Below are positions 23,920-33,621 of a stretch of DNA of 64,000 bases, piece after piece. The DNA is from Endozoicomonas sp965198415 (GTDB taxonomy: Bacteria; Pseudomonadota; Gammaproteobacteria; Pseudomonadales; Endozoicomonadaceae), in assembly GCA_965198415.1 (NCBI GenBank), contig CBDAPN010000012.1, positions 1-64,000 on the forward strand, written 5' to 3'. The number at the start of each line of letters is the position of its first letter. Position 1 is the stretch's first letter. Below the pieces are notes generated by a model. That model searched no databases. It saw only the letters and a list, made by a program, of their open reading frames with translations, and was not told the origin of the DNA. Both the position numbers and the translations under genes were made by a program.

Positions 23920-26556
23920 TTAACGGCGCTTTTTGGTCTGTTTTTCATGCCAGCGCCCCTCGTCATAAGTGGCACTCCAGCCGGACGCTTTGCCATCAAC
24001 TTCGCTCATCACGTATTGCTGTTTTGTCTTGCGGCTGTATCGGATGATCGCAGGGTGACCTTCGGGGTCCTGCCGGGGGGCATCCATAAGATAACCGTAT
24101 TTGGGGTCAATCATGGCCTGATGGGGGAGCAACTCAGCCACCAGCGGCGCCCGGGTTTCCCGGTTTTTGGGGAACTGACTGGCCGCCAGAAAGAGCCCTG
24201 AGGCGCCGTCCCGCAGCACGTAATGGTCATCCACCTTGGTGCATTGGAGTTCTGGCATGGGTACCGGGTCCATTTTCGGTGGCGCAGGCTCTCCACTTTT
24301 CAACAGTTTGCGGGTATTTTTGCACTCGCTGTTGGTACAGCCAAAATACTTGCCAAAACGGCCGGTTTTCAACTGCATTTCACTGCCACATTTATCGCAC
24401 TCAAGTACCGGGCCGTCGTAGCCTTTAATCTTGTAACTGCCCTGCTCCACCTCAAAGCCGGAGCAGTCCGGGTTGTTACCGCACACGTGCAGCTTGCGCT
24501 GCTCGTCGATTAAATAGCTTTCCATTGCGGTGGAGCACTTAGGACACCGATGCATGGCTCTAAGAGCGTTAACTTCTGCGTTTTCATCGTCGGTTTGCTC
24601 AGCCTCTTCACCGGGGACCAGATTGATGGTGGATTTGCAGCGCTCTTTGGGCGGCAGGGCATATCCGGAACAACCCAGAAATACGCCTGTGGATGCCGTG
24701 CGGATCATCATCGGACGGCTGCATGCCGGGCACTGGATATTGGTCAGTGAAGGCTCGTTGGCCCGCATACCGCCCTCATCCTGTTCGGCTCGGGTCAACT
24801 GTTCGGTGAAGTCTTGATAAAAATCATCCAGCACCTGTTTCCAGTTTTTCTCACCGTCGGCAATGTCGTCTAGCTGCTCTTCCATGCGTGCGGTGAAATG
24901 GTAATTCATCAGCTCATTAAAGGATTCGTTCAGTCGGTCAGTGACGATATCCCCCATTTTTTCCGCGTAAAAACGCCGGCTCTTGACCGACACATAACCC
25001 CGATCCTGAATCGTTGAGATAATAGAAGCGTAGGTGGATGGGCGACCAATTCCCTGTTTTTCCAGCTCCTTAACCAAAGCCGCCTCACTGAAACGCGCCG
25101 GTGGCCGGGTAAACAGTTGGCGTGGGTCCAGAGTTTGCAGCTGCAAAGGGGTACCTTTTGGCAGGTTCGGCAAAATGAGGTCTTCACCTTTGCCGCTCAG
25201 AGGCTTTTGCACCCGGGTGTAGCCATCAAACCGAAGGGTACGGCCACGGGCTTTGAGCTGAAACTGCTGCACGTCCACCGTTAATGAGGTACTGAGGTAT
25301 TTGGCCGGAGTCATTTGACAGGCAACGAACTGACGCCAAATCAAGTCATACAGTCTTTGGGCGTCGCGCTCCATTCCCGCTAAGTCATCAAGGCTGGTGG
25401 TGACACTGGATGGGCGTATTGCCTCATGAGCCTCCTGAGCACCCTCTTTACTGCTGTAGACATTGGGCTGTTCAGGGCAGTACTCGTCGCCAAACTGCTC
25501 AGCAATGAATGAACGAGCACTCTCCACGGCGTCGGCACTTAAGTTGGTAGAATCGGTACGCATGTACGTAATATGACCGGCTTCGTAGAGTCGCTGTGCC
25601 AGCATCATGGTTTTCTTGACACTGAAGCCGAGCCGGGTACTGGCGGCCTGTTGCAGAGTTGAGGTAATGAATGGCGCTGACGGCTTACTCTGAGTCGGCT
25701 TGTCTTCCCGGTTGGTCAAACGGTAACTGGCTTGTTGCAGAAGACTAAGAGCCTCGTCTGTTTCCGCCTTGCTGCCCGGTCGAAAGTTGGCGCCTTGCGC
25801 TTTCATCACTTGAAAGCGCACCGCATCACCGCCTTCGGCCAATAGGTCAGCATAGACCTCCCAGTACTCCTGCGGCACAAAGCTGCGGATTTCGCGCTCC
25901 CGCTCTACCACCAGTTTCACTGCCACCGATTGCACTCGCCCGGCCGATAACCCACGGGCAATTTTAGCCCACAGCAAAGGTGAAACCATATAACCAACAA
26001 CACGATCCAAAAATCGTCGCGCCTGCTGGGCATCCACACGATCCTGATTGAGCTGCCCAGGCGCCTCAAAGGCCGCTTTAATCGCCTTTTTGGTAATTTC
26101 GTTGAACACCACCCGACGGTAGCGCTTTGGGTCACCGCCAATGGCCTGCTGCAAGTGCCAGGCAATGGCCTCCCCTTCACGGTCCAAATCCGTCGCCAGA
26201 AAAATCGTATCGGCATCCTGAGCCAGACGCGTCAGCTCATTCACCACTTTTTCTTTACCGGGAAGCACCTGATATTGCGCTTCCCAGCCGTTGTCGGGGT
26301 TGATACCCATGCGCTCTATGAGCTGCTCACGGGCTTTGATTTTTTTACGCTTTGCCCGCTCCTCGGGCGAGAGTTTTCTGGACTCTGCCGCCGCTCGTGC
26401 TCTGGCCTTTGCGTCCACCGTCTTTTTGGGGCCACCGGCTGTTGGTAAATCCCGGATGTGTCCCACGCTGGATTTGACAACAAAGTCTTTGCCCAAATAT
26501 TTGTTGATGGTCTTCGCCTTAGCCGGCGACTCCACAATAACTAGCGATTTACCCAT
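23920..26556 (-). CDS. topA: DNA topoisomerase I
   Basis: An 878-residue type IA topoisomerase that relaxes negative supercoils. The TOPRIM domain is at the N-terminus (LVIVESPAKAKTINKYLG, later DLDREGEAIAWHL). The catalytic tyrosine is Tyr331 in ITYMRTDST. The C-terminal part carries cysteine clusters of zinc-ribbon domains (CPACSRPM, CPKCSTAM, CDKCGSEM, with paired cysteines after each) and ends in a basic KKRR tail. The N-terminus contains a lysine/arginine-rich insert after residue 45 (KARARAAAESRKLS), as in Pseudomonas TopA. Length is typical. Confidence 0.98.
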   Translation of the reverse strand: MGKSLVIVESPAKAKTINKYLGKDFVVKSSVGHIRDLPTAGGPKKTVDAKARARAAAESRKLSPEERAKRKKIKAREQLIERMGINPDNGWEAQYQVLPGKEKVVNELTRLAQDADTIFLATDLDREGEAIAWHLQQAIGGDPKRYRRVVFNEITKKAIKAAFEAPGQLNQDRVDAQQARRFLDRVVGYMVSPLLWAKIARGLSAGRVQSVAVKLVVEREREIRSFVPQEYWEVYADLLAEGGDAVRFQVMKAQGANFRPGSKAETDEALSLLQQASYRLTNREDKPTQSKPSAPFITSTLQQAASTRLGFSVKKTMMLAQRLYEAGHITYMRTDSTNLSADAVESARSFIAEQFGDEYCPEQPNVYSSKEGAQEAHEAIRPSSVTTSLDDLAGMERDAQRLYDLIWRQFVACQMTPAKYLSTSLTVDVQQFQLKARGRTLRFDGYTRVQKPLSGKGEDLILPNLPKGTPLQLQTLDPRQLFTRPPARFSEAALVKELEKQGIGRPSTYASIISTIQDRGYVSVKSRRFYAEKMGDIVTDRLNESFNELMNYHFTARMEEQLDDIADGEKNWKQVLDDFYQDFTEQLTRAEQDEGGMRANEPSLTNIQCPACSRPMMIRTASTGVFLGCSGYALPPKERCKSTINLVPGEEAEQTDDENAEVNALRAMHRCPKCSTAMESYLIDEQRKLHVCGNNPDCSGFEVEQGSYKIKGYDGPVLECDKCGSEMQLKTGRFGKYFGCTNSECKNTRKLLKSGEPAPPKMDPVPMPELQCTKVDDHYVLRDGASGLFLAASQFPKNRETRAPLVAELLPHQAMIDPKYGYLMDAPRQDPEGHPAIIRYSRKTKQQYVMSEVDGKASGWSATYDEGRWHEKQTKKRR

Positions 26557-27575
26557 GCTGTCTTACACGTCCTGTCATCTGTTCCGTTGTTCTGGCCAAA
26601 ATCTATGTATATAAAAGCGACGCATCATACTGAATATCCAAACTAGTTGAAAAAAAGTTTGTTGCCAAAACAGAACCGGGATATAAAAATTGCTTCAATA
26701 TATAAGGCGTAGTCAATAATCGGTCAAGGAAAACCCGAAAACTCTTTACTGAATCCACTGTACTCCGATCCCCCCAATAACCGTCAAACGCCTTATTTTT
26801 TCCTTATCAAAGCCGCCCATCTGCACGATTTTCAGCCTGCCACCTGCCTGATCAATACGTTGGGGCAACACCGCGATGTGACCACCAGCCCCCCTCCTCA
26901 ACTGCCGTAAAGCGCTGGCATTGCTTGCCTTGTAAAATTAACGGCAGCAGGTGATGTTCGCTTAACACGCAATTACTGATAAGACAATCAGGCCAATGCC
27001 GACAGTACAGCCCAAAGCGTTGAGAAAATAGTTTTCGTTAGCAGAGGATAAAAAACGGGTAATCAAACAGCACGCCTCAGCAGGCATAGATGATACCCAG
27101 CAAAAAAACCACACATCAATCCACACGTTCTGTAGTACTGATTAAATGTTGGGGATTGACAAGCAGGCACTAAAGATCAGCAAACCAATGTTCGGTTATT
27201 TCTTGGCAGGTTATCTCTCGATAGAGAGGCTAGATAGTGACAAAATTTATAGTTAACCTTGGGAAAATTTGCTTAACAGCTCGGCCACGCAGCTGTTAAT
27301 CCTTATCAATACTTAGGTTAATTTTACAGAACCACGGCAGTTTATATGACCAACCTGATCACTTAATGAGCACACCGTCTTTTCATCGGCGTAACGGTTT
27401 GTACCCACAAAACTTAAATATATCAATTGATCTGCCCGACCCGACCAAGACTCTTAGGCGTCATTAAAAACCCATAGACGCACAATTCTGGCTAAACTTT
27501 ATTCCGTCAACGCGGTGAAATGTACTGCTTTTATCTCCATATCCTTCAGCTTGGTTCATAGACGCGAGATGTATA
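26557..27575. other. 1-kb intergenic region between topA and YD-repeat copy 3
   Basis: No intact gene is supported. Around 26750-27080 the minus strand has short coding-like pieces in different frames, for example a piece ending RRLTVIGGIGVQWIQ before a stop at about 26750, and a hydrophobic piece NALGCTVGIGLIVLSVIAC before a stop at about 26970. They look like a decayed gene but I cannot name it. The part from 27100 to 27575 is AT-rich and should hold the promoter of the YD-repeat gene. This interval marks the left edge of the putative island. Confidence 0.4.
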
Positions 27576-30500
27576 ATGGCCGTTACCCTTCAGAGTTTAT
27601 TGCTAACAATTTTTTTAACTGTTCATTCAGTTTTCACCGTCGCGGACTATAAAGGTAGCCAAGCCTATAACCATCTCACCAGTAGCAATATGTCGGTTAA
27701 TACAGCGACAGGTACTTTTCGTTTCTCATATCCGTTAATACAGGCAAGCGGAATTCATGGGATTTTTCTTGTCCACTTGACCTACAACTTTGATTCAATC
27801 GGAAAATTTGGCTTGCCAATGGGCTGGGAGCTGGATTTGGATCATATTCAGGATAAAACAGCGGTTTTGGGCGGACAGCAATGGCTAATTGACCCAGACT
27901 GGCATGACGAACATCTGTTCGCCTCTGGCTTAAAATATTACAACCAGCACGGTACTGAGTTTATCGATGCCGGTCAAGAGCGGTTAATTCCGGGTGATGA
28001 TTCGCTTTCTTACCGCTACCGCTCACAACATAAAGATGGCAGTGAAAATTACTTTTCCCACCAAGGCCTGCTGGTTTTGAAACAAGATCGGTTTGGCAAC
28101 CGGATAGCCATTGAGTATGAACAGCCAACCCCCTACATCGACAAGGCCAGAATAGCAGCCATCGTTGATCATTACGGGAACCGCTTCACTTTCCTCTATG
28201 AACCGAACACCATTGTCGTTAAATATCCTGACGGCAAAGAGGTGCGGATCTATTTTAATGAAAAGGGCGTCTATGCTATCGACGATCCAATGCAGCAGCG
28301 CTATGAATTCAGCTACACCAACTCAGGCAAGTACCTCCTATTAGAATCTATTTCCACACCATCGGGGCTACTGACTGAGTTAAAATACGACAACCTTCCA
28401 TACAACGGCAATCGTGGTAGGGGTTTTTTACCGATCGTCACTTATTTCAAACAGTCGGAGCTGGGAAGTTCAAAAGTCCATCATGAAACCTATTACCGCC
28501 ACTCGAAAGATAACAACTACACCGGGTATCCTTACTACACGTTAAGCAGCTCATCAGACAGCCTGATAGAGAGCAACAACCAAAATTATCGCTACACTGT
28601 TGAAGTCAAACAAACCGATGGCAACCAGAATAACCCTACTGTCCATCACAAGGTTTATCAATATAACTTTTTACACTTACCCATGGAAATTAATACATTT
28701 AAAAATGGCAAAAACTATATAACAACCAAATTCTCATACCCGATCAGCGACTTTAAATACAATCGCTCCACTAATTACGACAAGCCATCAAGAATCACGC
28801 AGTACACTTGGAGCGAGACAAAAGAAAAATACATTCCTAGTAACCGTGTCGACATTCAATACGACGTATTTGGCAACAAAACCAGAGAGGATCGCTGGAT
28901 TTACCATCGTGATGAGCAATACTGGCGCCCAATTCGCCAAATACAGCATCAATATTTTACGCAAAACTACAGTTTACTAGCTGAAACCGTTGATAGCGAC
29001 ATGGTCACCAACTCAACCATAAGAACCCAATACACTCTGTCGCCTTCAAAAAAAACACTTAATACAAAATCGATTACCACCCTTGACAAAATCAATCGCT
29101 GGCAACCCTGGAAAAAAATGGAATACCAGTATGACGATAGAGGCCGCGAAACATTGCGACAACTCAAGTGGATTGCTAAAGGAAAGCCGGGCATACAGCA
29201 AACCCTTAGAAAATCAAGCTATCTATTTGATAGCCAAACTAAAGTATTAACCACTGCACATGAAGACAGCCTCGGCCACGTAAGACAGGAGTTACGGGAT
29301 ACCCGCAATAATCAGTTGCTGAGTAAAATATCCCCATTGAATGAAAAGACCGAGTATCAGTACAACTATTTGGGCCAGTTAATTCGCCGCACAGACCCAC
29401 GGGGCAATGTGTACACCCTGAAACATTTTATCTACAGCAGAGATGGACTCAACGCAACGGTGACAGAGTCTCCACTAGGCTTTCGCAAGCGTGAGCAAAA
29501 AGATCCTTCCGGGCGAACCACCTTGCGAGAATACGCTATTGGCGATCATTATCATGTGATTGAAGAGAAGCATTATAATGGCTTTGGAAAAGTGGCATCT
29601 CATAAAGACCAATACGGTCAAGTGAGCACTTATCAATACGATGACCAAATGCGAATGATCGTACATTCTGACCCCTGGTTAAATAAAACCACATTTTTTT
29701 ATAACGATGAAGACTTATCCCTGGACGTCTACCTGAACGGTCATCAACACAAACAAATTAAAAAAACCCCCTGGCAACTGAGCACCAAGACCATTCATTA
29801 TCCTCTGTCCCCAAAAGGTTCGGATTCTGGGACGGCTGTTGAAAATTCCATCATCCAAAATAGTTTACATCAGATAATCAGTGAAGAGAGCGCACTACTC
29901 GATACACGATCAGGAAACCGGCACTCGGTGATTAAAAACACCTACCAGTACGACCCAAGTCGCAATAAGACAACAATAAAAACGGCAGGTTTTGGTGGCA
30001 TATCACTGGTCAAAAAAATAACTTACGATTTATTTAAAAATCGTTACAGCTTTGTGAAACGGCAAAAAAAAGATAACATTAGGCACTGCCATTGGGGCTA
30101 TGAATATTACTACAATGCAAATAATAAACTGCAACATGTTTTTGCCCGAAGCAGCGGTAACAGCAAACGACTGATCAGCTCACATTTCTACGATAAGAGC
30201 GATCGCGAAGTTAAACGCAAGCTTGCCAATGGCAACAGTATCACAAGGGAGTATCTTCCCGGAGGGCTGGTAAAGTCCTTAAGCTGGAGTCGCCAAGGTA
30301 AAACCTACCAAGTATCTCACCACTACGATGCGGATAACCGACTAATCACAGTGCGGGATTCCGATAACCAACAACAACAATTCCAGTACGACCCGAAGGG
30401 CAATTTAACCAAACTGCTGTACCCCGACAACCAACAGCAGTCGTATAGTTACGACCCGGCGGGTCGGGTCGTCAAACAGGTAAATGTTGGCGGCCGGGCT

Positions 30501-32480
30501 TTTACTTTTCATTATGATGACAAAGACAAAGGAAAACTCTCGTCCATCTACAGCACCAGCGATATCGAAAACCAAGACGCCGACCACAGCGTACAATTCA
30601 CCTATGGTAAAGACGACAATGGCGTAAACGGGAAACTCCTTGCAATAAAACGTGCCCTAGCCGGTGTTGGTGAAACAAACGAAAGCTACCGTTATGACGC
30701 CTTTGGACGTCTAACACAGACCGAGGTCAAATATGGGAATGGTACACCGGTGCTCTCTACCCGCTATCAGTTTTTACCTCGTGGTGAACTGATTGAACAA
30801 CAAAACCAGACCCAATCAGTCCAGCACATCACTCGCTATAACTATGACGCTTTAAAACGCCTGACCAAAGAGACACACCATCAAAGCGGCACCATTAACA
30901 CAGCAGCCAACGCTAGCCTGCCCCGTGAAATCCGCTATCACTACGATGGCAATAATAATTTGATTAAAGAGCAACGCTCATTACTCACCACCGGAGCAGA
31001 AGAAACCATTAGCCGCCATTATAATGCACTGGATCAACTGGTAAGCATTCATAATGAAAAACTCAATACCACCCAAACCCTTACTCACAACGCCTTGGGT
31101 CAAATTACTACGGATCATCACGGCAATAAACTTCATTACGATGATACCGGTTTACTGCAATCAGTCACCACAGCGAACAATCAATTGCTCGTCACTTTTC
31201 ATTATTCACCGGATGGCATGCTGATGCGGACGCATACCGGGAAAAATCATCAGCAATTTTATTACGACCTGAATAAGCGTGCCTTAACCGTTGTAAAAAA
31301 CCACAAGCGATACGATTTCATCCAGTATCAGAAAAAATACCTGGCAGCTCTGTCCAAAGAAGGCAGCAATCATATCTTTACTGCCAACCAGAGTACGGCG
31401 GCTCGGCTGGGATTAAACAAAAAAGGTCATAAAACAGCAGCTGTATACGCCTATGAAGGTTACGGCATGACAAAAAGCACCAACGACATCGGCACGAACC
31501 CCATGACTGATTTTCTCTGGAATCAGGAATACGCCGAAGAGATCACAGGGCTCATCTACCTAAAAAAACGTTTCTACCATCCAGAGCTGAGACGATTTGT
31601 TAGCCCGGACTATCTGCAAGTGGATAACCGCTACAGCTATGCCGATGCCAACCCCATTGCCTTTGTTGACCCTATGGGGCAAATGTCTATCGCCGTTCGG
31701 CGTGACCTGACCTATGCAGCTGCCGGTATAATTTCTCTTTTAGCTCTCTTTGCTGCGGCGGTAACCATTCCTAGTGCTGTCACCGCATTAACAGCATCAA
31801 CCCTTGCGGCTGCTGCGGCTGCCCCAACCACCCTGATGTATGGCTTATCTCTCATAGGCGTTCAGGTCGCTTTAGATAATGGCGAAACCAAAATAGCGAA
31901 GGCGCTGCAATATACCGGCGCAGCCATTGGGACAGTGTCCCTGCTTGAAACTGCCCTGGCAATTGCACCGTCTGTTGGTGAGCTATTTGGCATCGAATCA
32001 CGCTTTATTGCCCGCCTTGCCAAACCGCTGCGAAACGCCACGGCAAACGTGAATAGTGAATCAATCTCTATGTCCGACCTATCAACACCAAGAACCTCCA
32101 ACCTAATGAATAATGAACAATGGACACCGGATTCAAACACCAACCGGGTAGCGGCATTTCAAAGCGATCCAGAGACAAGCAGTATTGCAAGCTCAGTCGA
32201 TGACCTCATTTATCCGAGACCAAAAGGACCGACAACATCCACTTTTGAAACGACTGAACTTAAATCCCCTGAAGCGCCTCCAGAAGATCATACCTATGAG
32301 ACGATAGACAGTCTTTTACACGATACGCTGTCAGCTGAACGTCAATACGACTATGTGATGGTCTCTGAAGAGTCAGCACTACTCAACCCCAGACAGAGCA
32401 TCAACGTCAATCAAGACGTCGCAAAATGGTCAGCCTACTTCAATCAAGAGACAAACCATTTATTACTAATAATTGAATGA
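27576..32480 (+). CDS. Secreted YD-repeat (Rhs-like) giant protein, diverged copy 3
   Basis: A 1634-residue homologue of the proteins at 566-5524 and 5751-10643, aligned end to end but much more diverged. It has a signal peptide (MAVTLQSLLLTIFLTVHS, cut after FTVA, residue 23) lacking the usual basic residues; no earlier start exists because of an in-frame stop at 27516. It shares the N-terminal shell region, the YD repeats and the core end (TGLIYLKKRFYHPELRRF, NPIAFVDPMG). Two alanine-rich hydrophobic segments and a disordered tail follow. The tail has TYETI (1573-1577) and QYDYVMV (near 1590) but no PPxY. The ribosome-binding site is weak. Codon and base composition are more AT-rich than in copies 1 and 2. 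The neighbouring recombinase remnant suggests arrival on a mobile element. Confidence 0.85.
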   Translation: MAVTLQSLLLTIFLTVHSVFTVADYKGSQAYNHLTSSNMSVNTATGTFRFSYPLIQASGIHGIFLVHLTYNFDSIGKFGLPMGWELDLDHIQDKTAVLGGQQWLIDPDWHDEHLFASGLKYYNQHGTEFIDAGQERLIPGDDSLSYRYRSQHKDGSENYFSHQGLLVLKQDRFGNRIAIEYEQPTPYIDKARIAAIVDHYGNRFTFLYEPNTIVVKYPDGKEVRIYFNEKGVYAIDDPMQQRYEFSYTNSGKYLLLESISTPSGLLTELKYDNLPYNGNRGRGFLPIVTYFKQSELGSSKVHHETYYRHSKDNNYTGYPYYTLSSSSDSLIESNNQNYRYTVEVKQTDGNQNNPTVHHKVYQYNFLHLPMEINTFKNGKNYITTKFSYPISDFKYNRSTNYDKPSRITQYTWSETKEKYIPSNRVDIQYDVFGNKTREDRWIYHRDEQYWRPIRQIQHQYFTQNYSLLAETVDSDMVTNSTIRTQYTLSPSKKTLNTKSITTLDKINRWQPWKKMEYQYDDRGRETLRQLKWIAKGKPGIQQTLRKSSYLFDSQTKVLTTAHEDSLGHVRQELRDTRNNQLLSKISPLNEKTEYQYNYLGQLIRRTDPRGNVYTLKHFIYSRDGLNATVTESPLGFRKREQKDPSGRTTLREYAIGDHYHVIEEKHYNGFGKVASHKDQYGQVSTYQYDDQMRMIVHSDPWLNKTTFFYNDEDLSLDVYLNGHQHKQIKKTPWQLSTKTIHYPLSPKGSDSGTAVENSIIQNSLHQIISEESALLDTRSGNRHSVIKNTYQYDPSRNKTTIKTAGFGGISLVKKITYDLFKNRYSFVKRQKKDNIRHCHWGYEYYYNANNKLQHVFARSSGNSKRLISSHFYDKSDREVKRKLANGNSITREYLPGGLVKSLSWSRQGKTYQVSHHYDADNRLITVRDSDNQQQQFQYDPKGNLTKLLYPDNQQQSYSYDPAGRVVKQVNVGGRAFTFHYDDKDKGKLSSIYSTSDIENQDADHSVQFTYGKDDNGVNGKLLAIKRALAGVGETNESYRYDAFGRLTQTEVKYGNGTPVLSTRYQFLPRGELIEQQNQTQSVQHITRYNYDALKRLTKETHHQSGTINTAANASLPREIRYHYDGNNNLIKEQRSLLTTGAEETISRHYNALDQLVSIHNEKLNTTQTLTHNALGQITTDHHGNKLHYDDTGLLQSVTTANNQLLVTFHYSPDGMLMRTHTGKNHQQFYYDLNKRALTVVKNHKRYDFIQYQKKYLAALSKEGSNHIFTANQSTAARLGLNKKGHKTAAVYAYEGYGMTKSTNDIGTNPMTDFLWNQEYAEEITGLIYLKKRFYHPELRRFVSPDYLQVDNRYSYADANPIAFVDPMGQMSIAVRRDLTYAAAGIISLLALFAAAVTIPSAVTALTASTLAAAAAAPTTLMYGLSLIGVQVALDNGETKIAKALQYTGAAIGTVSLLETALAIAPSVGELFGIESRFIARLAKPLRNATANVNSESISMSDLSTPRTSNLMNNEQWTPDSNTNRVAAFQSDPETSSIASSVDDLIYPRPKGPTTSTFETTELKSPEAPPEDHTYETIDSLLHDTLSAERQYDYVMVSEESALLNPRQSINVNQDVAKWSAYFNQETNHLLLIIE

Positions 32481-32699
32481 TGGTGGCACAAACAGCAATT
32501 GGCAAGGGAAAGCCAGAGCTGCTTAAGGCATTTAAGAGCCGGTTCAGGCTATAGAGCTGAAGAAGTGGGAATTGAGTTGATAGGCAATCGCGGTTGGAGA
32601 GGCATTCGAGCCCTTCCATGTAGTAGTTCTGTCCTTACCGTACGAAAGAAGACACTTTATAAATAATTCTTATCTCAACAAAACCTACACCCAGAACTC

Positions 32700-32880
32700 A
32701 TTCAGATGCGATGCACAGTAAGAACCATCAGAGGCATATGCAGCGATGTTTTGAGACACACGTAGCCTGATGAATGGCGGCAACCTTCGACTACAGCAAA
32801 CCATTCTCGGACACTCAGATATAAAATGATTGTGAAGTACGCAAAGTTCATACGAAATACGTCGTACTATTAAATCCGCA
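32700..32880 (+). pseudogene. C-terminal remnant of a tyrosine recombinase (integrase)
   Basis: Three fragments in alternating frames reconstruct the catalytic end of a phage-type integrase. LRHT (32751-32762) is followed by a stop, then MNGGNLRLQQTILGHSDIK (from 32770) in the next frame, then MIVKYAKF (from 32826) back in the first frame. These contain the R-H-x-x-H/Y signature: Arg-His in LRHT, His in LGHSD and the nucleophile Tyr in VKYAKF (codon 32838-32840). One stop and two frameshifts make it non-functional. It lies about 75 bases from the 3' end of tRNA-Ser, the normal position for an integrase of a tRNA-inserted island. No N-terminal part was recognised. Confidence 0.75.
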
Positions 32881-32953
32881 AAAGAGAATGGACACTTGAG
32901 AAGAAATTGGGAAAGTTAGAACGATGTAGCATCAAAGAGATAAAGACAATCTA

Positions 32954-33046
32954 TGGCGGTGAGGGAGGGATTCGAACCCTCGATACGGCTACAAACCGTA
33001 TACTCCCTTAGCAGGGGAGCGCCTTCAGCCGCTCGGCCACCTCACC
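32954..33046 (-). tRNA. tRNA-Ser (anticodon GCT)
   Basis: On the minus strand the 93-base sequence begins GGTGAGG and ends CCTCACC-G-CCA, forming a 7-bp acceptor stem with encoded CCA. The anticodon arm CTCCC-CTGCTAA-GGGAG has anticodon GCT (reads AGC/AGU). A long variable arm (TATACGG..CCGTATC) and the T arm GAGGGTTCGAATCCCTC are those of a class II serine tRNA. Position next to csrA is common in gammaproteobacteria. Confidence 0.97.
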
Positions 33047-33372
33047 GGGAACGCAGGCTATATTACCGTGCCCCCCCTGGAAAGCAAGCCCTTTTTTTGG
33101 CCAACACCGAATCTTGTCATAGGGTTATTCACCTAAAAAAAGGTGTTTACGCGGATAGGTATTTGATCTGAAAATGCGTTTTTGAAAAAACAGCACCTAA
33201 AAGGCAATAAATAGAGGTATGAATATGAAAACACCCGGCGGGAACCGGGCATTTCGTTGAGTCAGAGGAAGATCGCTCAACGACGCAAATTGGCCAGAAA
33301 AAAGCAAACACTGCTATCAAATGGAGTTATTATACGCAAAGAGCCAACACACATTGTCTTTATCAGTCAAAC
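33047..33372. other. Spacer between tRNA-Ser and csrA
   Basis: Apart from the csrA terminator hairpin at 33228-33250, these 326 bases hold nothing I can identify. The promoter for the tRNA, read on the minus strand, should lie in the part next to 33047. Confidence 0.4.
33228..33250 (-). terminator. csrA terminator hairpin
   Basis: Read on the minus strand, CCCGG-TTCCCG-CCGGG is followed by TGTTTTC. The stem lies at 33234-33249, about 120 bases beyond the csrA stop. Confidence 0.65.
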
Positions 33373-33621
33373 TTAATAGGAATCCGATTCAGACTCATAA
33401 GCAGAGCCGTAACCTTCATCCTCAAAAGAGTGAGCAGAACCACCTTTTTTGTGCTCTCTCTCTTTCTGAATTCTTTGATAAATTTCTTCCCGATGGACAG
33501 CAACCTCCTTTGGTGCATTAACACCAATACGGACTTGGTTACCTTTCACACCCAGAACAGTGACTGTGACTTCATCCCCTACCATCAGGGTTTCTCCTAC
33601 GCGGCGAGTCAGAATCAGCAT
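33373..33621 (-). CDS. csrA: Carbon storage regulator CsrA with extended tail
   Basis: CsrA is a dimeric RNA-binding post-transcriptional regulator that binds GGA motifs near ribosome-binding sites. Residues 1-55 are almost identical to E. coli CsrA (MLILTRRVGETLMVGDEV..., VAVHREEIYQRI), including the RNA-binding Leu4 and Arg44 positions. The usual length is about 61 residues, but this one has 82: an additional acidic, serine/tyrosine-rich tail (HSFEDEGYGSAYESESDSY). Location between tRNA-Ser and lysC-alaS is the usual one. Confidence 0.96.
   Translation of the reverse strand: MLILTRRVGETLMVGDEVTVTVLGVKGNQVRIGVNAPKEVAVHREEIYQRIQKEREHKKGGSAHSFEDEGYGSAYESESDSY

Noticed and set aside
20324..27213. 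Shared GGTTATTTCTTGGCA at about 20321 and 27199 as a common regulatory element
   Set aside because: The two sites lie in opposite orientation to the genes they precede and the match ends after 15 bases; could be chance.
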